Shown: piece by piece, positions 46,601 to 58,100 of the stretch
Position numbering within the stretch: position 1 is the first letter of the stretch
Layout: each line of letters begins with the position of its first letter
Made by a program: the position numbers and the translations under genes
Source: Otis tarda
Taxonomy: Eukaryota; Chordata; Aves; Otidiformes; Otididae
Direction of reading: 5' to 3'
Length of the DNA stretch: 64,000 nucleotides
Assembly: GCA_026413225.1 (NCBI GenBank)
Contig: CM048552.1
Location: 195,127,553-195,191,552, forward strand
The notes under the pieces: generated by a model
The model's database searches: none
Seen by the model: only the letters and a program-made list of their open reading frames with translations
What the model was told of the DNA's origin: nothing

Positions 46601-49600
46601 GGGAAAGCCATCTATATAACTTCTTAGGGAAGATGCTCACTGATTTTATTTTTTAATTTTTTTTTTTTAGTCAAGTCCTGTAAGACTACAAATAGGACAG
46701 CAAACCTGCAGAATAATGATGAGATTACTGAACAGTTCATCAATCCTGAAATTCTCAGTCATTTCCAGAAAACAGATTTGTACTGGCTAGAAGAGGTGTG
46801 TGGAATACAAGTGAATTTCATACGAGGACCTGAGCAAGCAAGTAAAAGTAGTTGTGCAAAGAATTTTAAAGTTGCCTCAAGAGATCCCAGCACTGATTTA
46901 ATAAAACAGAGGCAATGCAGAAATACATGTCAAAGCTGTAAATCATAGAAAAGCAATGGAAAGAGAAATGAAATTACCCTGCCCACTTGAACCAGTATCA
47001 ACAAATTACTAAAACCCTTGAGCACTCTTTCCAGCAAACCTGAAGGAGGAATCACAAGCTGCTGGCATGCACCCAGGTCCCGGTGGGCAGCCGGTGGGAT
47101 TCACCTCCAGCTTTGCATGCCCACTTCTGCGCAGACATCACCTCTGAGCTGGTCACTCTTGGCTCCCTGCACAGATGAACAGCTGCTTCTGGTGCACAGC
47201 TGCCCTCAGGCTAAGGTGCCCATCCAAAATAGGTCGCACGAACCACGTGGTGAAAATGCCTGCTTCTGTCACTCGCCTCTGCAGGGAGCCTCGGGTGACC
47301 CACTCAGTCACGTGTGAAGTCAGGCTCTGAGAGTCACATCCCCGCTCCTTTTACAGGTAAGAAGTCTAGAATTTGGAGTAGCTCAAAAACATGCCTGCAG
47401 TGAGACTAGCCTGGATAAGGAGAAGCCTTTGAACCGCAGTCCCTACCCCAAATAGGGAGATTTGAGCCTAATGGGCCAGAGAATAATCTGAATAGGTGCA
47501 GGAGTTAGCTCTGACAAGGGGAGTGTTTCTGAAGTGGTCTGTGCTGTGAGTGCATTGCTGGGAAAACCAGGCTAGAATGGAAGAACAGGTTTCTGCAGAG
47601 CTTTGCAATGCTAAGACGAGATGTACTTCATGTAATTAACCTGTGATGTCCCCAAGGCAATATTGCTCCCCCATACCACCTGTGCTTCCCAAAGGGCTCA
47701 GTGCTTCTGGTGTTGGATCCTCATTGTTTCCAAGAAATGTTCCAGATGTGCCACAATACCATAGGTATTGTAAGGTCCTGGGGCAGGAAGCGATGCCTGT
47801 AGTTAAATCCACAGAAGTGGAAGAAGCAGACCTTGTACTGCTGGTGACATTGAGGTGCTCCTCACGAGTGACGAAGCCCCGTGTGCTGTGTACAGGTAAG
47901 GCTTTCATTCCCTTGGGCATGTAGGAAATCCTCCTCTTCTCTCCTCTCTCAAAATGCAGAGTTTGAAACATACAGATATAAATTGTGTGATGGCCAGCAA
48001 TTGTGCTCTACACCACAGATATTAATTTGTTACCTATTAATTTTGGTCTCTGTGAAGGAGAGTCGCTTCAAGGTAGGTGTGGGATAATAGAGAAATTGGT
48101 ATAGAAAGCAATATTTCCTTTTTATGTGGCACAAGACGTGGCCAATCTGACAAAATAAATGATGTGAATTATATGACTTGCTTTCACCAAAGCATCTTAA
48201 GCAGTTAGTAAATATTCCTATATGCCAGATTCTTCAGGCAGAGCAAGTAAAAAAATTTTACTGTACCCCAGCTCTCTGGAAAAACTGTTAAATTACTGAC
48301 AAATACATGATTCAGAGAAAGAGATTTGGTTTCTCTTAGAGATATTGTAATAATTTCCAGACTGTAATAAACCGAGGGTTCCATTTTCTTGCTTTTAAAA
48401 ATGATCTCTTATGATTGTATGAGAGTAGGAAGATGGCTTCATGGTTAAATATGGAACTTTGGGAGATGTAAGTTGGATGGCAAGGCCTGCTGCAGGCTGT
48501 CTCTAACCTCAGATAAGTCTCTTAATCTCCACATTACTCCTGCCTGTGGAAAACTGAGATAATATCCTCTTTTCATCAGTTCTCCCTTTGGTTTGCTTAG
48601 ATTACAATCTATTCAGGTCAAAGACAGTTCCTCCTATTTTATATGGCATTTATATGGACCAATTTCACTAAGAGCCCTAAAGCTTGATCTATAGATAATT
48701 CTATTTTCTAATAGTATTATCTGGAGAATATCTACAATTAATCCATGAAGATGTACTATAATCACAATGAATAATGATTCCTCCCAAACTGCTTAAAATT
48801 TCCATCAAATTGCAGAGGGGCAATATTATATCTAGATGATTAGAACAACAGCATACAGCTGGCAGACGAAGGTCCCCAATGTTGGCACAGTCGGAATATT
48901 TTATGCTAAAGTGCTATTTTTACTCTAAGATGGCTGATATTTGTTATGTTTTAGTATCATATGTTAAAAAGCTTGTAAAGGAGAAAAAGTAAGTTCTGCA
49001 GAAGCTAGACAGTAGCATTCCCTCTTATTACCACTTCCAGCAGATCTATCAGGTAAGAAAAAAATGCTAAAGATAACTACCAGTGAAAATCATGATATGA
49101 AATCTTTCTCTTTCATTAGCTTGAGAGGCAAAATTGAGGAAGAATAAGAAGAACCTGACATAAAACAAAATTCTGAAGTGAATGGAAAGTCAATACATAG
49201 TTTTAAGGCATTCGCTTTCTTTGTAAACAGAATAATCAAAACTGTTGTATCTAGAGACCTTATAGAAACTGGAAAGTACAAAATTAAAGCAATAATTAAT
49301 GAGGATGAGAATAATAATAATATTTCCACAAAGCTGCTCGAAATCAGACAAGGAATATAACTTTTTTTCCCTTCTGTAGGATAACTGTGAAACTATTGGT
49401 CCCCCAGGGGCTAAACCAGCTCCATGCTCTTCTGCTGTGACACACAGGGGCAACACAAAGCCTGTGTCCGGGATGTCTCTTGGGTTGGTGCCTGCCATTA
49501 GTGGCTCCCTCAGTAAAGCCATGTACATGTTATTCTGCTTCTGTCCTTCCTGCAGCCGCCTGTGTGAACATAGGGGTACCTCCCAACCCTGCCCTCCTGC

Positions 49601-52600
49601 CACATCCTGGGACTCCCTGTGTGTTTGTGGGAAGGGTGAGGGGGCTCTCAGCTTTGGGGGACTGGGCCTGGATCCTCCCTGTTGTGTAGGTGAGCCCTGG
49701 ACAATGTGAAAGACCTGGTTTGGGGGTAGATGGCAAATAAGCCAGTGTCTGTAGCAGGAGGGTTTAGACAGAAACATGCACAGGGATGCAGGCTGAGACT
49801 GCAGTGCTAGCTGTTTCCCAGGAGCCTTGCCTCAAAGAGTGAAAGAAACAGGATTCAGAAACAAAAAAAACCCTGAAATAATGACTTACAGATAAATCTT
49901 CCCAGTCTCTGTCCTCACTTCCTTTGGGGTGTTGTCTGCTTCCAAGGCATTACACATTTTAGTAATGTCTAATCTTAAAATCCCAACTTTTTCACAAATG
50001 GAAACAAGCATGGTGGTCTCCCAGCCTTCCGACCACTTGCAAAAGCTTTGGTTCCCCTTTGACACGCTTGCACAGGAGGGGGTCCCAAATGCTGATGGGG
50101 TGTTTTCTGAACACCTCCACTGCTTTTGACGAGTGCTACTGCCGCCTTGCTTGCGTAAGGACGAGTCCTCGTGGACATAGTCACAAGAGAGGAGTCTAAG
50201 GGAGATAGATCTTCAAAGCTGCAAATTACACACTTCGCAGAAATGTATAATTCATACTTATGAGAATTGTGTACAAATTCTTGTTGCATTGTATAATTTG
50301 TTCATGTGATCTCCTATAGTTTCTCAGTGGATGTCTTTATTCTTTTTTCTTACTAAAAAGTAAAAAAGGTTTTTCTGTTCTCTTGTTCTCCTAAAATTTG
50401 CCAATTGTTTGTAATTGGACTTGTCATATATAATGTTCCCTGTTTCTTGCTGGGTGGGACATGCCTGAATGGGGAGTGTGAACAATTATAATCTCAGTGT
50501 GTTAAGATTTAATGACAAAACACCCGAGTCCTTCGCATGCGACAGTGCTTGTTGTGCCTAATGGCTATGGATTCATAGGGGTGGTCCTACAGATGATGTC
50601 CTGCTGCTCCCTGCAGGAGTTTAGTCATCTCAAGTGCTGTTGGTTACCCACAGCTCTCACCAACCTGAAGAGGCTTTGTAAGCATGCGGTGCTTTAGAAA
50701 CTGAGACCTCTTAAGGAAAATAAACAAAGACTTGATTAGCACTCTTCAACCTATGTGACAGCTAATATTTTTCTACTTTATGTCCTGTTTTTCAGGAGCC
50801 AGAAACCTTACATCTTTGCTTTAATATCCTTTAATTAATGCATATTTTCTCTATCACTAGCACACTTGACATCCCTTCTTCATGTCGTATCTAAACAGAT
50901 CTCTGTTTTTCATGTCAGCAACCAAGTTTCTCATTCACGTTCATGTATAAAACTATGCAGGCTAATCTCTCCTGTTTTCATCAGCAGCTTAGTCTTTACC
51001 GTGCCCTTTCCTAATATCCTTAATCTCTGCTTCTGGTAAATAAAATAGTGACCTACTTTATTTTTCTGCCTTCAGAGATAAACAAAGTGCACGTGGTGGA
51101 GCAGCAGCTGCTGTTTCCTGACTGCAAGCAAAGAGCTGTAGTGTCCCTGGTTCAGAGCTTCGCTAAATCCGTTCCTGTTCTCACATCCCCCTCTCTATGC
51201 ATGTGGGCGCTCGCTGCAGCCCTGTCTCTGCTGCTATCACTCAGGTCTGCACAAAACAGAGTAGAAGGGATTGCCTGCAGATGAGGATGGGTTAATTACA
51301 GGGAAAGTGGATTCAGGGGCTGCAGTCGCCTCTGTTGGTGCTCCTTAATGCAGCGATGACTCCTGCTCACCAAGCTGTAAAGACGCAAACAGCTCTCGAC
51401 CATGTGCCATATATCATGCTCCTCCTCTTTGACCTCCACCTGAGCTACCAGTTATTTGGAAAGTGTGTGGGAAGCAGGGACCAATGCATTACATTCACTT
51501 CACAATAGGGGAGGAGTGGAGGTGTCTTTCCCATGGTTCACTCTCTCCCTTTCTGCAGTGGATGATGGTGTCAGCGTTGACTCATCAAACTGCTTGCTTC
51601 ATGGGCATCTTCCAGTACCTCCAGAAGCTCCAGTGCTTCACAAGACTGTCATATGGTGGTGAGAGCTAGGCACCAATATAGAAAATCAATAGTATGCAAG
51701 CAGTCTCCTCCCACATGGTGCTTTTGAAAATCTCCCCCACAACCTTTTGCATCAACACTAACCAGATTTCACCTATAAATCTGCTGCACTTAATCTCCCT
51801 GAGTACTTCTCCAGCCCTCATCTCTCATCCCCAACTTAAGCTCCCTTATTGACAGATGCACACACACAAACAACTCTTCCTCCCCGCCCCCCCTCCCCAA
51901 TTCTCCGTTGTTCAAAAACAACCTATGACGACAGCTATGGCAGGGCTGTATCCACCCTGTTTGCACTCAAAGTAGCGAGCAGTTCAAAACGGGAGGACAG
52001 AGCTTTGCTCCCGCCTGGCTCTCACAAAGCTCCTTGCAAGAGGCAGCCAGGCAGCCCGTGGTCTCGAATTTGGGGGCTTATGTGGCTATCTCCAGCTTCC
52101 CTGCAAAGCCATGGCATGTGTCTGCACAATTGCACCGTGGCAGCTGGATGTTTTACCCTTGGCTGGCTTTAATGCTGTCTTCAAGTTATTGTTTCAAAGC
52201 TGCCTGATGTAACATCAAAGCAGCAGCCCAGACAAAGCACATTCAGGCTGGGAGCTGGGGTGGAAAGAGGGAAAATTTGCAGCAGAGCGATCAAGCAGGG
52301 TGTTTTTTCTCTTGCTTCAATGGGAGTGAAGGGCATGTGGGAGACCTGCTGGAGGAAGAAATTTTATAGGTGTGAACCTGGCCAGAGAGAAAATCCAGCC
52401 TATCTCAGAATGCTGTTAGCTGCTTTTTTTTTAAATTGCGATTGCCAAACTTTGAGTAAATATTGATTGGAAGTGTTGGAAGGAATATTTGGACTAGGGC
52501 AACATCATGAAGAGTTAACAGAGTATCTGAGGATAAATGCATTGGCTCTTTCAAGTAGTAAAAACATCCGAGTAAACTGAGAATCCTAACAAGAACTAAT

Positions 52601-54908
52601 TTCCATTTCAGATCTTCTTTAAGAGATTAATTACAGAATATTGTAGAGCTAATTAAACACATAATCAAGAGCAAATAGGCACAGCATTACACCAACTAAC
52701 AGAAATATAAAAATTGCTGTGCTAGAACAGGCTATATTTCTGTACTTGGAAAGCAAGAAACGGCCACAGCCTCTTACAGCTCTCACATGGATGAAACCAA
52801 TACCAGCTAGAAAAAAAAAAAGGTCTCCATACCCAAACCTACAAATTCTATAGTAAATAAAAACTAATGACCTTCTACAGCCACAACTGCTGTGAGTTTT
52901 GTGGGTACCAGGAGGTTTCATGCTAATTATTTTTCCACTTGCACAGCATCATCAATTTAAGGAACCTAAATTACCATAAAAACAATAATTCACCTTATTA
53001 CTAATCTGTTGAATATCTGGGTACTGAAAAGCTGAGTACTGAAATGATGTGCCTGTGTTCTGCCACAAAGTTAGTGAAAGAAAAAGTAATATAAATTGAG
53101 AGTCTTGACATTCAGCTGTTCTGTCAAGATTTAAGGATTTACGGAAGTTACTTTGAAAACCACCTGGGGGGAAGTGAAATAACAAATTTAACTAATTGAG
53201 ACAAATAATTCCAGGCTGCTCTTGTCAGCTGGCAGCCCTTGGGTTTGAGGTTTTGATTTTCACTGAGCTCTTGTGAATTCCTTGTTGACTCTCCAAGTCT
53301 TCATCACTTAGTAAAACTGGCAATTCTGTATTTTATAATATTTTAATGAAATTGTCCATCACAGACATCAGTTTGGTGCTCTGAATTCTGCAGTTATTCA
53401 GATCACACATGGCCATTGAATCAATCATATCCTCAAGCAAAGGCCATACACATATATATATGTGTGTGTGTGTGTGTTACATATTAGCTATTTAATTCCA
53501 AACCTTTTCAGCTCCAGAGAGAAATGGTGTGGCTGCCATTGCAGTGTGGGCATGGCAGTGACCAATTTTCCCTTGGCATGCATGTAGGAGAAGCTGCTGG
53601 CTTTGGTGGCAGATGCCCCTGCTCCTCTCCTTTGGGTCACCCAAGGTGCTGGGAGGACTGTCTCGGGATGCAGCGCAGCCGTGTTGGCTTTTCGTTTGGC
53701 TTTCCGGCCCATCTGTTCAACGTCTGCGCCTTTCACCAGACCCAGGCATTAGTCAGACTTCTGTTGCACATTGAGTTGCTCTCCCCTGCCCTTCACGTGT
53801 TACTCCTGGTTTTTCTTTTGCCCTTGTTCCTTTTTCATAACTGCTCCACTTCAGGCACTGCATTTTATCCTCTGCTCTTGGAGGTGATCCTCAAAAAACC
53901 TTCTCCTTTCCTGTTTTTTCTTTACTGCTTCGAAGAAAAAAAGAAATTAAGGTGTGTGCTACTTTTGAGGACAAGAACATGAAGTGTCTGTGCTTGAAAA
54001 TAATGTTGAACACAATGTCTCTCATCCGCATGTGTGGGAAGAAAAGAAGTGAACAAACCACCTGTGTTACACTCGCCTTTTGAAGAGTATCAAGGATAAA
54101 GAATTTTACAGGGTATACTTTTCCCTCAATGATTTTTTAAAGGACACAGCTGAGAAATGGCCGTAAATGAGGAACTGCCCAGAAACAGAAATCAGATTAA
54201 GGAGTTTTACCTAGGACGTCTTGTGAAGCTCAGCCACTTCCCACACTGACAGATTCCTCTCTTGTTGGACACTGTTGCCTTTTAGCAGCGAAATGAAACT
54301 ATGAGATTAAGATATGGAAGGGCCAGAAGATTAGTAACTGGTGGGTTGAACTAGCTCACACCAGCAATGATGCCTGTGTGGTCAGACATGGCAATAAGGA
54401 CGCCAGCTGGAATTTGGCTCGTAGCATACAAACCCTGGAGTCCTTTGGGTGTTAGGGAGAGCTCAAATAGTCTTAGTTCATGCAGAGACAGGTATTCTTT
54501 TCAACATTAATTCATCTATAAAACAACTATCCTGGCCAGATTTGTTTGCCCTTGCCTGGAAAGGACAAAAGAGAACGGTGTGAGTGTTTTTTTCCTTCCT
54601 CTTACCTTCATGCAACCCTACCTGCAAGTTCAGGCATATTTAATTCCCTTACTTTTCAGCCATGCATGGAAACCAGTGTGGAGTCAGGGTCTCAGTCACT
54701 TCTCATCTACTGGAGAAGCAGGCTGGCCACCACGAGGATGTGGTACCCCAGCCTCAGACAGCAAAAATCAACTTCCCATGTGGAGCCCAAGTGTGGGGCC
54801 CTCAGTGCTTGCTTGTGTCCATGCTGTCAGGCCTCCTTGGGAAGGGTTACCCACATGGCACAGGAACAAAGTAGGAGAGGACAGGCAGTATTTGTCTGCA
54901 TGAACAGA
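43674..54908. other. Intergenic, no gene recognised
   Basis: This 11 kb stretch is mixed AT-rich DNA with short GC-richer blocks (47.0-47.4, 47.6-47.9, 49.4-49.7 and 51.9-52.2 kb). I recognise no protein family in any frame. Exon-like candidates at 45.5-45.7 and 46.67-46.95 kb, and two-strand ORFs at 47.6-48.0 and 49.2-49.8 kb, are described in the findings and not called as genes. No tRNA, rRNA or repeat array was seen apart from a short (AT)n(TG)n run. Confidence 0.55.
53452..53477. repeat. (AT)n(TG)n microsatellite
   Basis: A short atatatata run is followed directly by about eight TG units. It is a common dinucleotide repeat in intergenic DNA. Confidence 0.85.
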
Positions 54909-55167
54909 GAATCATAGAATCATAGAATGGTTTGGGTTGGAAGGGACCTTTAAAGGTCATCTAGTCCAACCCCCCTGCAAGGAGCAGAGACATCTCCAAC
55001 CAGAGCAGGTTGCTCAGAGCCTCATCCAACCTGGCCTTGAATGTTTCCTGGGATGGGGCATCCACCACCTCTCTGGGCAACCTGTGCCAGTGTTCCACCA
55101 CCCTCACGGTAAATACCTAGTCTAAATGTACCCTCTTTTAGTTTAAAACCATTACCCCTTGTCCTAC
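54909..55167 (-). mobile_element. CR1 LINE 3'-end fragment
   Basis: The plus strand shows the reverse of a CR1 3' end: two agaatcat repeats, ggtttgggttggaaggga, ctagtccaacccccctgc, ggggcatccaccacctct and taaaaccattaccccttgtc. About 260 bases remain, 5'-truncated. It resembles the pair in MTMR6 intron 1 more than the nested copies at 41-43 kb. Confidence 0.9.
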
Positions 55168-58100
55168 ATCTGAGAGGGTTCGCTCCTGGCCAGTGCCACC
55201 TTGTCACACCTGTGTTGGTGCTGGTGGGGCACCTCTGGAACAGACAGTTTTGGGGCTGACCTTCTGTTGCAGCACCTATGGCTGTTCCTGCCTTCAAAGT
55301 ATTATTTTGGACTGCTGGCTGCTCTCCAGTCTGTGTTGCCTGCGCTCCAGCCATGTTTCCAACCTTGCTTTGCAGTAGATTATTTTTCAGTAGAGCTGAT
55401 GTGCTGACAAAAGCGCAAGCAGGTGGGCTTGGGCAGGGTCTGCTTGTGCCTCCTGGGGCATCACCTGTGGATGTATCAGCCTCTGTGTCAGCGTGTGCTA
55501 CGGCAGCCTGGGATATTTCCCAGCTGATATGAAGTCCATGTTACATGTTAGAGACAGAAGACAAGGTGTTACTTCTGCATACTGTATTTTCTGTATGGCA
55601 TGGCCTTATCATTTTTCTTTCCCCATCTTTTGCTGCTTTTAAATAAAATCTTCATTTCTTAGTCCGCCTTTTCTCTGCTGTCCCATCTCAGTTTGGTGCA
55701 GAGTCACTGGACCCCATGGAGGTCTCATGAGTGACATTGACTGAGCTGTCTCCCCAGGACCTTCTTTGCCATATCCAGATTCTTTTCCAGTTTATCCCCA
55801 GAGGGCTACAAAGCCAACACCAGTCTGGTCCCACTTTCCATGACTCCAATAATCAGATATCTGCCAAATTATGCAGAGTTTATGCATTTTTTTTGTTTCA
55901 ATACAAAAGTTTTGCAGAATCGGGCAAAATGTTCCTTTGCAGTGATGCCAGTAAGACTGGCATAAACCAGTGCCCTTAATGTACATGTAGCCACTCCAAG
56001 GTAAGTAGTGACCATTCCGCCACTGAAATGGGGAAGATGACTACTGCAGTTATCTTTCATGCTAAAATCTATAGCTTTGTTCAGGTTTCAAGGAGAATGT
56101 GGACAAAATTGAAAAAGTATGCTAAGTTTGAGAGCTGTTTGTGAGAGTTGTTTCTCCCCAGAGCAGAACTGACCAAGTCTTGTGTCATTTTCTGCCAATA
56201 CATTTAGTGGCTAAGACTTGCAAAAGTGAAAATGTTGATGGCAAGGTGGGTCCTGCAGAGCCTCTGGGGGTGTGGGGCTGTATCTAGCCATATGAACCAC
56301 TTGCAGCGTACACTAGCTCCGTGTGCTTTGCAAGAAGTCAGGAGAGATTACTGTTTCGTTTCCGGGGTTCAATTAAGTTATTCACATACTTATGTGGGGA
56401 AAAAAAAAAAAAATTAAAATCAGCCGTTTCTATTTTGATGACAGTGTGGTTCATGATACACTTTATATTCTAGAAGACCAACAGAAAGATTTTGCAAAGT
56501 CTGCAGTTCCCTGGTGCAAAACCTCAAGAAATGTGCTCAGAAATAAGACTGTTTCACAAACAGATGAGCCCCTATTTGTCCAGCTGAATAGCTGGGGACT
56601 GGGCCAGAGCAAAGGAGTTTTGCAAATTTTTTTATAAAATCCTACGAAAAAATTTGTTGCCTTAATAGGACCGTAATCCATATGTGCTGTAATACTGGCT
56701 ACTAATTAAATCATTTTGAGACTTAGAAATGCAGTTAAAGCAAGCAGGGATTAAAGTGGTCTGGTAGTATTAGTCTTTTTAGGGAATTCCCTGTTGAGTT
56801 TTTACAGAAAACTGCTTAAATGAGCACAAAGACAGGAGAAACACCTTTTCAGCAATTGCTGTTTACTGTATGGAGCCTGTATATCTCTAATAGTGATCTC
56901 TTTGCACACACTAAAGGAAAAAAAAAAAAGATGTAATATGTGTGAGGTCAGTACTTTCTATAATTCAGTAATATCCAATCATTTTTACACATGAGATAAA
57001 CCCATTCTTCCTCTTTGTACTGACATAATGTATTTGCCTGGAGTTTGAGGTGTATGAGATGTGGCCCCGGAGTCTCCCACAGGTATCGTGTACAATTTGG
57101 GCACAATGTGCCTTCCTAGGAAGGATGCATTTGCCATCTCCCTCTGTGCCATCCATGGCTCTCTTCTCCTTTTGCTTCTCCTTGAGGTGCTCATCTCCCC
57201 TTGCAGAGGGCTAAGGGGCTGGGATTAGAGGCGTTTGCTTTTCCTGCAGTCCTCATGAGACCTATAGGAAAGGGAAATCCTCTCCTGGCTCCATGTGGCA
57301 ACTCCAACCCCGTATTTCCTTGACTCTGTGCAAGAAGAATCTCCTTGGTGTTCCTCATGGGTCTCCAGCCACAGGGAATGGGAGTGACGGGGAACCAGGA
57401 TCTGGGGGAACTGTCTCTTGAGTGAACCCAGGGCTCACCACAGTGCATCCAGCTGCCCTCTCCAGCCTCCCCACAGCAAAATGTGCAGCCTTTTTGCTCT
57501 GCTTGGGCTTTGGCTCAGGCTTTGGAGGGCCTGCCTGAGCTCCGAGTTAAGTCACCTGGTATTTTTTTATTGTGATTTTGATTTTTGGTACTTTCATTTA
57601 GCTGTTTATTAAGATGCTTAAATGCAAATGTAAGCACTCAAGTTATGGTTTATACACTGCCTAGATCTGTACTTCTCACTTGAAAATGTGTTGATGTAAG
57701 TTACCGGCAAGTGCAGCTTCGTGCATCTCTGATACCACCGCCTTACACAAACAGGTCCCCGGGGTTCTGCTTGAGCCTGATGTTACAGATGTCATATAAA
57801 AATAACGACATTTTAAAGCCCCGCCTTTGTAATTTAGGCCAGTAGCATGATTGTCCAGCTATGGCTTATAGCAGGAAACCCTCAGTAAAGAGAAACACTA
57901 AACAGAGATTAGTGGGGTCTGGTCTTCTCTCTTTCAAACAAGGACAGTGAAAACATGCTACCAGTCTGAAATGAAGGAGGATGGAATTGTTTGGTTACTG
58001 CTTCCTGACATTTTGAGAGTATCCTGTCTCATTCTTGTTCTTGTTAATTCTTATTAAGTATAAAAGAAATATGATAAACTATGCACAAACACCATATTAC

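Noticed and set aside
49030-49330. Possible unannotated gene exons near 49.0-49.3 kb (gtaagaa donor at about 49051)
   Set aside because: Isolated splice-like sites are expected by chance at this density, and neither a frame nor a partner site supports them.
50150-50186. Hammerhead-ribozyme-like stem (GTCC TCGT GGAC)
   Set aside because: The stem II shape is present but the required CUGAUGA and GAAAC core sequences are not, so it is an ordinary small inverted repeat.
54546-54917. Overlapping 123-, 107- and 70-residue plus-strand ORFs just left of a CR1
   Set aside because: Three frames are open over the same bases, with no domain in any, which points to chance or a decayed repeat.
55170-55195. 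tRNA B-box-like sequence ggttcgctcc
   Set aside because: It follows the end of a CR1 fragment, and there is no matching A box or cloverleaf around it.
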